From positions 12,853,363 to 12,917,362 of the forward strand of contig NC_089593.1 in the NCBI RefSeq assembly GCF_019320115.1: a DNA stretch of 64,000 nucleotides. Reading direction: 5' to 3'. Shown here piece by piece: positions 45,375 through 55,582 of the stretch. Position numbers and translations under genes: made by a program. The stretch is from Miscanthus floridulus (Eukaryota; Streptophyta; Magnoliopsida; Poales; Poaceae). The notes below the pieces were generated by a model that saw only the letters and a program-made list of their open reading frames with translations, was not told the DNA's origin and searched no databases. Within the stretch, counting starts at the first letter, position 1, and every line of letters begins with the position of its first letter.

Positions 45375-45657
45375 TGTTGTAGGCTTATCACCATCGGCTC
45401 TTGGCTAGAACCGACAGTGATAGTGCCCAATCACTATCGGCTCTTGGTTTAAAACCGGCAGTAATGAGTGTCCGCCAAAACACTGTCGGTTCAAGCCACA
45501 AACTGGCAGTGATGTGATCCTTCACTACCGGTTTTAGCCCAGCCCCAATCATTTTTTCATTTTCAAGCTCATAACCGACAGTGAAAGTACATCACTGTCG
45601 GTTCTCACAAATCCGGCAGTGATGAGGCCGGCAGTGATGTGCAAATCTGGCGTAGTG
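45375..45657. repeat. E3 right subterminal repeats and TIR
   Basis: Five inverted pairs of the CACTGTCGGTT / AACCGGCAGTGA motif, ending in the TIR at 45657. Confidence 0.9.
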
Positions 45658-45693
45658 CTAGAAGCCTCCGTTCATCACTGTTATGTGGATGGT

Positions 45694-46103
45694 TGTCGAC
45701 AAAAGATGCTCGGCAGTTCTCCGAGAGGTATCCCACGAAGGTAGATTGATCGGTGGGGGTGCGCGTAATCAGGAACCGGATGGTGACACAAGGTGCAGAG
45801 ACAGCGATTTAGACAGGTTCGGGCCGTCTGATCGACGTAAAACCCTACGTCCTATGTCTTTGGTGTATTGTATTGATCTGGATGACCATGTAGATGTATG
45901 GAGATGTCGACTAGGGGACCCCTGCCTCTCCTTATATACTCTGGAGGGGTAGGGTTACAAGGATAGTATCCTATTTGGTACTATACAATATCATGCGGTG
46001 CATGTCGACCAGTGCTGTACACGCCTTGATCTTGTGGGCTGGGCCACCTCTAATGGTGCGGCCCATGTCTTGTCTTGTGGATACCGGGGGCCATACCCCC
46101 ACA
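45694..46103 (+). repeat. 5' LTR
   Basis: Starts TGTCGACAAAAGATGCTCGG and ends CATACCCCCACA. Confidence 0.93.
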
Positions 46104-46471
46104 GCTAGTCCCCGAGCCTGACAGTAGGTGACGTAGTCACGTGGTGTCAGGGTCAGAAAGTAGAAGAAAGGCAGAAGACCGGCCGAGCAGGCAACCAGTC
46201 CACGGGCGGAGCCCCGAGTCGAAAAGCGCACATTCACCGCAAGGTGAAGTGTGCCTACTTAGTCCCCGAGCCTACAGGAAGATGAAGAATGAATCTTGTA
46301 GCAGGGTCAAAGAAAAAGAAGTCTGAAAGCTTGCCGACGTCGTCTGACATGCGCGTATCAAGACCCCAGACATGCTGCCCAAGATCAGCACCCTGATTCG
46401 AACAGTATGGAGCAGCTTGATAGCACACCGATGAGACGTAGTAAGATCCGACCATCAAGGGAGTCCCTAGT

Positions 46472-46830
46472 GTAGCTGACGATGTCCGAGCACCGAGGAG
46501 TTTCCAGCGTAGCTGGCGACGTCCGAGCACCGAGGAGTCCCCGGCGTAGCTGGCGACGTCCGAGCACCGAGGAGTCCCCGGCGTAGCTGGCGATGTCCAA
46601 ACACCAAGGAGTCCCCGGCCTAGCTGGCGATGTCCAAGCACCGAGGAGTCCCCGCGCGTAGCTAGCGATGTCCGAGCACTGAGGAGTTCCCGCCGTAGCT
46701 GGCGATGTCCGCAAGGTGAAGTGGGGTGAAGTGTGTCCACTTAGTCCCTGAGCACGAAGAATCCGAGCGCCGAGGAGTAATCGACGTAGCTGGCGATGTC
46801 CGAGCACCGAGGAGCCCCCGGCGTATCTGG
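46472..46830. repeat. 37-bp tandem repeat in the LTR element
   Basis: Six adjacent units of about 37 bp (core GTCCGAGCACCGAGGAGTCC, then CCGGCGTAGCTGGCGAC) run to about 46694. Two further copies are interspersed up to 46830. The minus-strand ORFs here repeat ARTSPATPGT-like peptides and are artefacts. Confidence 0.9.
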
Positions 46831-47675
46831 CGATGAAGCACGAGCGACGAACAGTCTGGTCAACTGGTCGGCGGCGAAGTAAGCATTGAGTAGAAGCGAC
46901 CGGCGAACAGTCCGATCAACTGTTCAGCGATGAAGTCCATGAACCTAGCGGTCCGACCTATTGATCGGTGGAGAAGTCCGAGCACCAGATGGTCCGATCA
47001 CCTAGACGATGATCCTGCAATACAAATATATAAACGGGTAGTACATGATGTAAAAATATATGAACTCCAGAGAAAAATCAGCAATGGCGATGAAATAGCG
47101 TATGTAGCTCGGCGATCAGTTGGTGTGAAGATGTATTTTATATTTAATACAAACCGCCCGACCAGTTAGTGTGTAGCTGAGTCTCCAGCCCTAGCTAGCC
47201 TGTTAACCATAACGCGAAGCGCGGAGCCCGTGTGCGTGTAGGAAGAATAAAGCGTCGCTAAGGAGCCGCTGCCGACCACCCATAACGCAGAGGGCAGACG
47301 CTCATGCACGTGTAGGGGGGAGCCGGAGACAGGGCCGTCTCTGGTGACATCGGAGCGTCAACATGACTGTTAGAGGGTTCGGAAAATCGCTTGGAGAGCA
47401 AACATAGAGAAAACAACTCGGAGAAACATTATAACGATATACGAAGATTAAAGAATATTTAGAAAAATATTAAGGCGTGACTTAGCTTTAGACAGAATGT
47501 CTGGTTGGCCTTAGTCAGATCAGATTCGGAGAGATCAATCACGTAGGACTTGGGCGGCGTCGAGGTCGGATCCCGAAGGTATTCGTACGGCAACAAGCAA
47601 GGGAAATCGTGCTTGCCTGCTTAAGGTGTACGTATATGCATATACGGGTACAAGCCTTAATTAGCTTTCATGCCT

Positions 47676-48146
47676 TTAATATAGTACTCTTTCCGTCTTC
47701 ATGGCTAGACGTGCATGGCAGGTGCATCGAGACCGGATTCTTGGGAGCCGCCGATGGCATCGGCAAGTGACGTGTAGACGACGGGGTCCTCTAACGCCGG
47801 GTTGCCACAGGACGACGGTGACGAGATCGACGCTTGTATTGAGATCAAGATGTAGATGAATTCTACATGCATGCGTGCATGCAGATGTAGATATATCAAA
47901 ATCCGGATCGCGTGGCCCTTCACGAATGCATGCTGATGTGTACGCCTCCTCCTGGGTGACGGCTTCGAAGTGTGTCACGACCAAGTCCGATCTATCGGGC
48001 TGTCCCAGGCTGCGGAGAAAGCACAGGGCCACCGCTAGACTCGTCTTGCCATGACACCGCGCCGTGAGTGGCGTCGTGATGTTGCCTCGATCAGCCGAGT
48101 GACCACAAACGACGTAGATCTTGAGGTACGTCATCTGGTTCGCCAT
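47676..48146 (-). other. Unassigned ORF in the LTR element, possible captured host sequence
   Basis: A 156-codon minus-strand ORF beginning MANQMTYLKIYVVCGHSADR, antisense to the element. An overlapping frame ends with EDPVVYTSLADAIGGSQESG, which also looks protein-like. Retroelement gag/pol would lie on the plus strand, so a captured gene fragment in antisense orientation is possible. I recognise no family, and the evidence is only codon-like composition and length. Confidence 0.25.
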
Positions 48147-48181
48147 GGATCAAGTGCATAGTCCCTACTTAGCGCGTCAAC

Positions 48182-48591
48182 TATTGACAAAAGATGCTCG
48201 GTAGTCTTCCGATGGGTATCCCACAAAGATAGATTGATCGGTGGGGATGCGCGTAATCAGGAACCGGATGGTGACATAAGGTGCAGAGACAACGATTTAG
48301 ACAGGTTCTGGCTATCTAATCGACGTAATACCCTACGTCCTGTGTCTTTGGTGTATTGTATTGATCTGGATGACCATGTAGATGTATGGAGATATCGACT
48401 AGGGAACCCCTGCCTCTCCTTATATACTCTGGAGGGATATGGTTACAAGAATAGTATTTTATTTGGTACTATACAATAGCTTGCGGTACACGTCGATCAG
48501 TGCCGTGCACGCCTTAATCTTGTGGGCTAGGCCACCTCTGATGGTGCGGCCCATGTCTTGTCTTTTGGATACCGAGGGCCATACCCCCACA
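48182..48591 (+). repeat. 3' LTR
   Basis: Same length as the 5' LTR. It begins TATTGACAAAAGATGC; the first G of the TG end has become A, one of many G-to-A or C-to-T differences from the 5' copy. Confidence 0.93.
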
Positions 48592-49520
48592 ATGGTACTG
48601 CAGGCACTGTCACTATATTTAAATTTAAATTCAAAGGAAAAAGAAAAGGTACCATGAACAACGATAGCTAGTAAATCGAAATAATTTCAGGCCAATAGCA
48701 GCATTTTGCTAGTGCAAGATTCCGAATTCCTGAATAATGGTGAAGGGAGGGAGCTATAGTCGATACATAGCAGGGGTCTACAAGTGTTAGTGGCCCAAGG
48801 GTAACTGACTGTTCAGTTGGATCACATCCTCGCTAGCCTGCCTGGACGATAACTAACTTCTCCTTGGATAACTGCCACACGGTAAGTCTGATCTGAAGAA
48901 ACATTGAACTAGTTGTGCAGGACAAGTTGGGAGAATTTTAGGGGTGATAAGTTAAGAACAAATGTTCAGTGCACGTAGCTAGGCTGGGCAAATGTTCAGT
49001 GTAAGTTAACACCGTGAACCAAGGAGGCCTCGTTTCACTCTGTTAATTACTTCAATTTGTGTGCCAACATCGAATGGAATGATAAGTAACCCTTTATTCA
49101 CCACTACTACACACGACAAAGAATTGCAACACGTACGCGCCACCAACCAAATCATCAAAACACAAAGCTAGAACAGCTGGGATACACTACACCACAGCAG
49201 TTTACTCTCCCCCGTCGTGCTGAGGGAGAGGGACGGATGATGATAACAATGCAATGGCGGCTCTTCTAAGATTAAGAACGACTAGTAGTGATTGAGAGCA
49301 AGAAGCATGGGTGTCAGACATGAGTATAGAAGTATGTGGCGCAAAAGCCCGGCAGTATCGACCTCCCGGCGTTGCCGTGGCTGGAGCCTGGAGGACGATG
49401 TGGACTCGAGGCTGGTGCCCCTGCCCCCGCACTGCCTGGACTTGCTGCGCCCCGTCAGGAGACGTATTTGCAACTCCCGTAACCTGCAATATAATCCAGA
49501 TTCAGATACGCCATGATAAT
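48592..49520. repeat. Segmental duplication, right part of copy 1
   Basis: Matches 53496-54416 with about 2 percent substitutions by eye and a few small indels; for example, 14 bp near 48790 are absent from copy 2. It contains the 3' flank and last exon of an X8 gene (minus strand). The match ends at CCATGATAAT where the truncated LTR element starts. Confidence 0.95.
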
Positions 49521-51655
49521 TGTTTAGACCAAGATTTGAAAGAAGAATTGCAGGACCTCGAAAGCTCCCAAGATTAAGTTATTAAGAAATCGATTGCGTA
49601 AAGGTCGGTATCAGCTGATTCGAATGCAGTACTGGAATCGGCTCTCTTCAGATAGTGCCAGCAGATAACGATAAAAGATACGATCGGCGCCAGGAAAAAC
49701 ATATTGGACTCTACAAAAATGAAAAGCTTAGGGTGTCTTAAATTAGGAATGATTTCTCTTAGGCCAAAAATTGTAACGAGTCGTGTTTAAGTAGGATTCA
49801 TGTTTAGATTCCGGGTATAAATACTAAACACCGGCTATTGTAAAGGACAACAATCAATCAAATATAAGTCATTTACTTTTTTCGGCTCCGGCCACCTCTT
49901 AGAAGTAGGAGTAGAGTAGATCTCGACGAGTTCTTCAGCGAGAAGGGCTGCATCGGTCCGGCCGACCTCCGATTCGTCTGTAAGTACCGTCATGGCTTAT
50001 ACTTCTGTTCGTACGGCTTCATTGATCCGGTCGACCTCCACTGCGACTCTGGTATAAGCTAGTTATCGACTCTTGTCTAGTTCAAGTACGCCTGCATCGA
50101 TCCGGTCGACCTCTACTGCTCGAACTAGATTAAGGTAAGTTATTGGCTCTATCTAAGGGTGACGTTCTTCGCATAGATTCATTAAGTTACCGATATTGTC
50201 TATTGCTTTTATTATTTATTTAATTACAACAATATCACTTTGTCCGATTGTGATTGATCTAGATCGGCTTTATATCCTGTTTAACTATCGTTTATCTATT
50301 TAAACTGATCTAATATGCACCTTAAACGATAAGTTATGTTTTATCGACTGTTTTATATCAATCCTGATCGTGCATACTGTGCGGTTAAGGCATGCCGGGT
50401 CTTAAATAGATCTATCGGCTAACGAAAACCGTTCAACGGGCCGTTATCACGGCCTATGTGATTCTGCCTCACACCCCACTGTTAGCACCGTAGAGCGGGG
50501 AACGTTATCTGGTAGATCTGTTTCTGATAGGGCATGATCTTAACTGTGCGCTGTGCCTGAATCAGCTGTTTTAGCCGATATCGAGTGCTTTCACATGCAC
50601 AGTTCACACCACGAGACCGTAGAAGTAAGGGTAGGTTGAAGGATATGTTAGCCCCATGATCTTATTATTGTATTACGGCCTGCATGATTCTGCCTCATGC
50701 CCCACTGATATTAGTAATAAGTTAGGGTCGTTGAATCTACTGCTGTTTCTACGACCTGCATGATCCTGCCTTATGCCCCACTGGTCATAGCGATAGATGA
50801 GATCTAATATGTTCATTAGATTTATCCCTATTAAACAGTTAAATGATGATGAACTGTTTCTGAATCTTTTACATAAAAAGGGACTCGGTTACTTATAGTC
50901 ATTGGCTTAACATAAACTGATTAGCGCTGACATCCTATTACCATTGACTAATATTTGTCTAAATAACGATATTTATCCTGAATGATAACCGATTTTTCTT
51001 TCATAATTCCATGAGCTTTAACTGATTTATTCTTCTGAGTATGCTGAAATCGGCTATTTAGTCGATCTCCTTCCACATCGGCTCTCAGAGCCGCATATTC
51101 GGAATTGTCTGGTAATACCGGCATGTTCCGCCTGAAATTACTCATTGATTTTCTCTCCTTGTCAATTGTAGGGTCAAATTGACTGACACGTCTCGAGAGG
51201 AGTACGCAGGATCGATCATTCCCTGCGTTGAAGCCAGGTGGATCTTCAGTTCCATCGAGCAGACCCTTCCGGCTTGCTCGTGTGCCCTCGGCATGAGACA
51301 CGTTTTCGTGCCGACACACGTTCTGGCACGCCCGGTGGAACCCCACAATCGTTATGGCGGCTTACAACAACGACATCCTTATGATGCATTATGAAAACCT
51401 ACCTGATAGAGATAAAGATGTCATCAGCATAGCTATAGAAAAATTCCCCACATGAATTGCAGTCTGTTGCGCCGCCGCTCTGGATCGGCCTACAGTCGAC
51501 ATAGCCACAGGCGTAGTTGATGTTGTTCTGCAGGTCGGTTGCGCTCGCTCCGGACTTGGCCGCACACCACTTGCCTCCGCCTGACGGCGAGGGGTTTGGT
51601 GACGGGTTGGGACTTGGCTTCGGAGATGGATTTGGCGATGGGTTTGGAGATCCAG
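49282..51655 (-). pseudogene. X8-domain (callose-binding, GPI-type) gene, copy A, broken
   Basis: An exon behind a TTTGCAG acceptor at 51655 encodes a Pro/Ser-rich linker ([15 protein letters not shown]) and the start of an X8 domain ([35 protein letters not shown]). It then runs into unrelated sequence ([10 protein letters not shown]). The rest of the domain is missing. After the intervening LTR fragment, the last exon (49483-49282) reads YGSCKYVS, an in-frame TGA, an Ala/Gly/Pro/Ser-rich stretch and a hydrophobic GPI-like tail (ILLYSCLTPMLLALNHY). X8 proteins bind callose at plasmodesmata or are linked to GH17 glucanases. The gene is destroyed by deletion and insertion. Confidence 0.75.
49521..51395 (+). 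mobile_element. Truncated LTR retrotransposon: 5' LTR, leader and first gag codons
   Basis: It starts TGTTTAGACCAAGATTTG exactly where copy 1 and copy 2 of the duplication part. GGTATAAATACTAAACACC at about 49810 is a plus-strand TATA region. A primer-site-like TGGCACGCCCGGTGGAACC lies at 51325, and an ATG at 51354 opens MAAYNNDILM, a gag-like start, before the sequence passes into the X8 pseudogene. The LTR is about 1.8 kb if it ends near 51316. The rest of the element is missing. Confidence 0.6.
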
Positions 51656-51747
51656 ACTGCAAAGCCAGATAGAAGAAATGAGTTGTCAGCGCTGCACCAG
51701 AGTGGAACAATCCATTTGTCCGAATAAAAAAAATTAGAAACTGAATG

Positions 51748-51934
51748 CACTCATATGAGGGTGAGGCTAAGCATCATTTCTCCAATCAAAATTCCCCTGG
51801 TATGAGTTTGAAACTCTGAACCGAGATATGCTCATATGCACACTTGGTCCTTATTAAATCAATTCTTTGATATAACTTTTTTTTTTGGGTAAACTTTAGC
51901 CTGACAAGACTCTGCAATTATACATATGACTTTA
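51748..51934. repeat. Duplicated X8 intron piece (pair with 52436-52621)
   Basis: Almost identical to 52436-52621 (CTCATATGAGGGTGAGGCTA to TACATATGACTTTA). The second copy continues directly into GCATGTGACGAGATACAAAC, whereas the first has a MITE at that point. The adjoining 52166-52440 is also related to 55105-55330 upstream of X8 copy B. Confidence 0.9.
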
Positions 51935-52165
51935 GGGCGCATTTAGTTCGCGAAATTTTTTGGGTTTGTCTACTGTAGCATTTTCGTTTGTATTTGACAA
52001 TTAGTGTCTAATTATGGACTAATTAGGTTCGAAAGTTTCGTCTCGCGATTTCTCACCCAACTATGCAATTAGTTTTTTTTTCGTCTACATTTAGTACTAC
52101 ATACATGTGCCGCAAGATTCGATGTGATATTTTGGGGTGAAAATTTTTAGGAACTAAACAGGGCC
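51935..52165. mobile_element. Tourist-like MITE, 231 bp, TSD TTA
   Basis: It begins GGGCGCATTTAGTTC and ends GGAACTAAACAGGGCC, flanked by TTA at 51932-51934 and 52166-52168. The tandem copy at 52610-52630 is the empty site with one TTA. TTA duplications fit the PIF/Harbinger superfamily. Relatives lie at 55985 and 56273. Confidence 0.9.
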
Positions 52166-52651
52166 TTAGCATGTGACGAGATACAAACACATGCTCTCTG
52201 CAGTCTGGAGTCAGTATTGGCACCAGCCAAAAGGCCAAAATATGCCCTTCCCAACTTGATCGCACGCCTAAGATTCTTGAGTCAGTCACTAACACATGTC
52301 CTCCCAGCAGAATGCAGACAGCCCCACCTTCCCCACATGGTGGTGCACTTTGCCAGGGCATCAGCAAAAGCGACAAGCTTGAAATCGCTGCCCCTGCCTC
52401 ATTCTTAGATTGGGCGACTGGGAAACTACTCTACTCTCATATGAGGGCGAGGCTAAGCATCATTTCTCCAATCAAAATTACCCTGGTATGAGTTTGAAAC
52501 TCTGAACCGAGATATGCTCATATGCACACTTGGTCCTTATTGAATCAATTCTTTGTCATAACTTTTTTTTTTGGGTAAACTTTAGCCTGACAAGACTCTG
52601 CAATTATACATATGACTTTAGCATGTGACGAGATACAAACACATACCAAAG

Positions 52652-52908
52652 GGCGCCTAGCTCAAACGGTTAGGTGACCCAACGGCACTCCTCAGGTTCT
52701 GGGTTCGACTCATCGTGAGAGCGAATTTCAGGCTGGGGTTAAAAAAATCCCTCGTCCGTCCCTATAACCAAAGCACTGCGGGGGCACCGACTCAATTCTC
52801 ACTTGGACGACGGAAAGCCACCGTGTAAGGGTGGGGGCGGGGTTCAGGGGTTTTCTCGGTCGGGTGAGAAGGTCCTTCTTCTTATTTGTAATGCTGCGGG
52901 GGCGGTCT
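52652..52908 (+). mobile_element. tRNA-derived SINE
   Basis: The head GCGCCTAGCTCAAACGGTTA (box A) and GGTTCTGGGTTCGACTCATC (box B) resembles a tRNA. The body continues GAGCGAATTTCAGGCTGGGG and TTAAAAAAATCCCTCG, with a T-rich end near 52875-52905. Body and head are typical of tRNA-related grass SINEs. Its 3' edge coincides with the left border of the segmental duplication at 52906. Confidence 0.7.
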
Positions 52909-53466
52909 TTGCAATCCCGTTGTACAGCTGCATGTAGATGCATGTATTTCACTATTTTGCACCGCGTAGAACCTCGGGTGGATGGAGACATGTATGCCCA
53001 GTCCACACCGTACGTGGCCGCGACTCGCTCCAAATTAAAGTCCATGTATTCACGTTTTGATCCTAAATAAGAGCAACAAAAACGCATGGCAAAAACTAGA
53101 ACTATTACTACTGCGAGTTTACTGTGTCATTAGTCTGTCTAGAATTACTAGGGGGGTTTCATGGGGCTGTTTGGTTCCCCACCGAAGTTTGTCACGCCAG
53201 ACATGCGGCAGCCACAGAAAGCTGGCTGGTTGGTTTGCGGGTAAACTATGGCAGCCACAAGCTTCTTCAGTTTACTTTTTGTGTTGATTCTTGCCACAGC
53301 TGTGGTGGCCATTTTCTCCACTTTGCCTTGGGTGGCGCCACAATTGGCGTGGCTGGCGCTGGCCAGGGAGGCAGGGACCAAACAGTCCCTCTATCTGCTA
53401 AATTTTTTTTCGCAATAAGGGTTTGTACCTGTTACTTGAGGTCTGTAACCTGCATGCTGCTTCACT
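52906..53466. repeat. Segmental duplication, copy 2, left part
   Basis: Partner of 28435-28994. It runs on without a break into CTTGAAGCCTCCGTTCGTCA (53465 on), showing the state before E3 inserted into copy 1. Confidence 0.95.
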
Positions 53467-54416
53467 TGAAGCCTCCGTTCGTCACTGCTATGTGGATGGT
53501 ACTGCAGGCACTGTCACTATATTTAAATTCAAATTAAAAGAAAAAGAAAAGGTACCATGAACAACGATAGCTAGTAAATCGAAATAATTTGAGGCCAATA
53601 TATAGCAGCATTTTGCTAGTGCAAGATGCCGAATTCCTGAATAATGGTGAAGGGAGGGAGCTATAGTCGAAACATAGCAGGGGTCTACAAGGGTAACTCA
53701 CTGTTCAGTTGGATCACATCCTCGCTAGCCTGCCTGGACGATAACTAACTTTTCCTTGGATAACTGCCACACGGTAAGTCTGATCTGAAGAAGCATTGAA
53801 CTAGTTCTGCAGGACAAGTTGGGAGAATTTTAGGGGTGATAAGTTAAGAACAAATGTTCAGTGTACGTAGCTAGGCTGGGCAAATGTTCAGTGTAAGTTA
53901 ACACCGTGAAACAAGGAGGCCTCGTTTCACTCTGTTAATTACTTCAATTTGTGTGCCAACATCGAATGGAATGATAAGTAACCCTTTATTCACCACTACT
54001 ACACACGACAAAGAATTGCAACACGTACGCGCCACCAACCAAATCATCCAAACACAAAGCTAGAACAGCTGGGATACACTACACCACATCAGTTTACTCT
54101 CCCCCGTCGTGCTGAGGGAGAGGGACGGATGATGATAACAATGCAATGGCGGCTCCTCTAAGATTAAGAACGACTAGTAGTGATTGAGAGCAAGAAGCAT
54201 GGGTGTCAGACATGAGTATAGAAGTATGTGGCGCAAGCCCGGCAGTATCGACCTCCCGGCGTTGCCGTGGCTGGAGCCTGGAGGACGATGTGGACTCGAG
54301 GCTGGTGCCCCTGCCCCCGCCCCCGCACTGCCTGGACTTGCTGCGCCCCGTCAGGAGACGTATTTGCAACTCCCGTAACCTGCAATATAATCCAGATTCA
54401 GATACGCCATGATAAT
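53467..54416. repeat. Segmental duplication, copy 2, right part with empty sites
   Basis: TGTGGATGGTACTGCAGGCA at 53491-53510 is uninterrupted here, but in copy 1 is split by the LTR element at ATGGT. The rest matches 48592-49520. Confidence 0.95.
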
Positions 54417-55110
54417 GTGTATATATATCAGTTGCAGTTCAGAGATCATGCAGGTCAGATTGGGAACTTAGGGCCTGTTTGGAACGAAGGAATGCAAAAC
54501 AGAGGAATGGGAGAAAACGGAGGAAAAAGATAGGAATAAAGTGGCAAAAACAGATGAATGGAAAAACATAGGAAAATATAAGAAGATGTGTTTGGAACGT
54601 AGGAATAAAAAACACAGTAACGATGATAAATTAGAACTAATTTGATAGTTGTATGTGGACCCTTTTCAATCAGTCTTGTCAAAGTGCCAAGCAAAGCCAA
54701 TCAGCATCAACGTTGCTGGCTGCTGCCTCATACTTCCGCGGCGGAGACAAAACCAGAGGTAGCAGTGGATTTTTGTTTTCCTGTGAGAGCATCTAGCTAC
54801 AGGATTCTGGAGGAAAGGGTTGAGTGATTCTCTTATTCCAAACAGCAAATTTGGTGCCGTTCCATAGGAATGTGAATTCCTGCTTTTCCTTTGATTTTCC
54901 CGTGATCCAAACGGCCCCTTACTGGGGTCACTGGAGGTGACCTCGCCGGTGGTGCCCTTGAAGTCGCAGCCGTAGTCGTGCAGGCCATTAATTTGGCCTG
55001 GTAGAACGCGTTCATCACGTACGAGGCAAGTGACTGCACGTTGTTGGGGTCGAAGCACGCGCCGCCGCTCTGGATCGGCTTACAGTCGACATAGCCACAG
55101 GCGTTAGCAT
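54174..55110 (-). pseudogene. X8-domain gene, copy B, broken
   Basis: The middle exon (about 55110-54925) reads [20 protein letters not shown] and [14 protein letters not shown], then shifts frame to [20 protein letters not shown]. It ends CCCA at a GTAAG donor. The last exon (54379-54174) begins GT-TAC-GGG, so joining restores a Ser codon and DPS-YGSCKY, exactly the end of an X8 domain. It carries the same in-frame TGA and hydrophobic tail as copy A. The first half of the X8 domain and the signal peptide are missing, replaced by sequence similar to the copy A intron. Lost 5' part, frameshift and stop make this a pseudogene. Confidence 0.75.
54471..54918. mobile_element. MITE, 448 bp, TSD TTA, at an X8 splice donor
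   Basis: GGGCCTGTTTGGAACGAAGG starts at 54471. The end ATCCAAACGGCCCC stops at 54918, whose complement GGGGCCGTTTGGAT is the matching terminal repeat. It is flanked by TTA (54468-54470 and 54919-54921). It lies inside the X8 intron, four bases from the donor. Confidence 0.88.
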
Positions 55111-55316
55111 GTGACGAGATACAAACACATGCTCTCTGCAGTCTGGAGTCAGTCAAAAGGCCAAAATATGCCCTGCCCAACTTGATCGCACGCCTAAGAT
55201 TCTTGAGTCAGTCACTAACACATGTCCTCCCAGCAGAATGCTAAAGAATGCAGACTGCCCCACCTTCCCCACATGGTGGTGCACTTTGCCAGGGCATCAG
55301 CAAAAGCGAAGCTTGA

Positions 55317-55579
55317 GGGCCTGTTTGGTTCTAAATAAGTTACCTACTTATAAGTTAAAAAGTGAAATAAGTGGTTTATTTTTTCAAACACCACCAACTT
55401 ATAAGTCACCCCTGCTTATAAGTTTTAAGTTGGTTCACACCTCTTTAAAACTTATAAGTCACCCTTTTTCGCGTGAGGCCCACACTTTTAATAAACTTAT
55501 AAGTCATCTATAACAAAACAGACATGACTTATAAGTCACTAATTTTCAGTTAGCTGACTTATGTAAACCAAACATGACC
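55317..55579. mobile_element. MITE, 263 bp, TSD TGA
   Basis: GGGCCTGTTTGGTTC at 55317 and AACCAAACATGACC at 55579 are inverted ends. It is flanked by TGA (55314-55316 and 55580-55582). The paralogous stretch near 52372-52395 (AAGCTTGAAATCGCTG) is the empty site. The interior has many CTTATAAGT motifs. Confidence 0.85.
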
Positions 55580-55582
55580 TGA

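Larger units (their letters stand above)
28998..45657 (-). mobile_element. CACTA element E3, 16.7 kb, with TSD CTA
   Basis: The left TIR is CACTACCCCAGATCTGTACA at 28998. The right end TGCACAAATCTGGCGTAGTG-type sequence stops at 45657, complement CACTACGCCAGATTTGCACA. The flanks are CTA (28995-28997) and CTA (45658-45660). Copy 2 of the segmental duplication shows the empty site at 53461-53473 (TTCACTTGAAGCC). The element holds minus-strand TNPD, TNP1, Ulp1 and small accessory genes, one plus-strand gene, a satellite array and five internal clusters of CACTGCCGG subterminal repeats. Those clusters hint that it is a composite. Both transposase genes are interrupted. Confidence 0.93.
45694..48591 (+). 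mobile_element. Non-autonomous LTR retrotransposon, 2.9 kb, with TSD ATGGT
   Basis: Two 410-bp LTRs (45694-46103 and 48182-48591) bracket 2.1 kb without gag or pol. The flanking ATGGT at 45689-45693 and 48592-48596 is a 5-bp target duplication, and copy 2 of the duplication has a single ATGGT at the matching site (53496-53500), the empty site. CTTATATACTC in the LTRs looks like a plus-strand TATA box. No canonical tRNA-Met primer site follows the 5' LTR; the leader begins GCTAGTCCCCGAGCCTG. The LTRs differ at about 37 of 410 positions by eye, mostly transitions. Confidence 0.95.

Noticed and set aside
46385..46807. 140-161-codon minus-strand ORFs with repeated peptide
   Set aside because: They are produced by the 37-bp tandem repeat of the LTR element.
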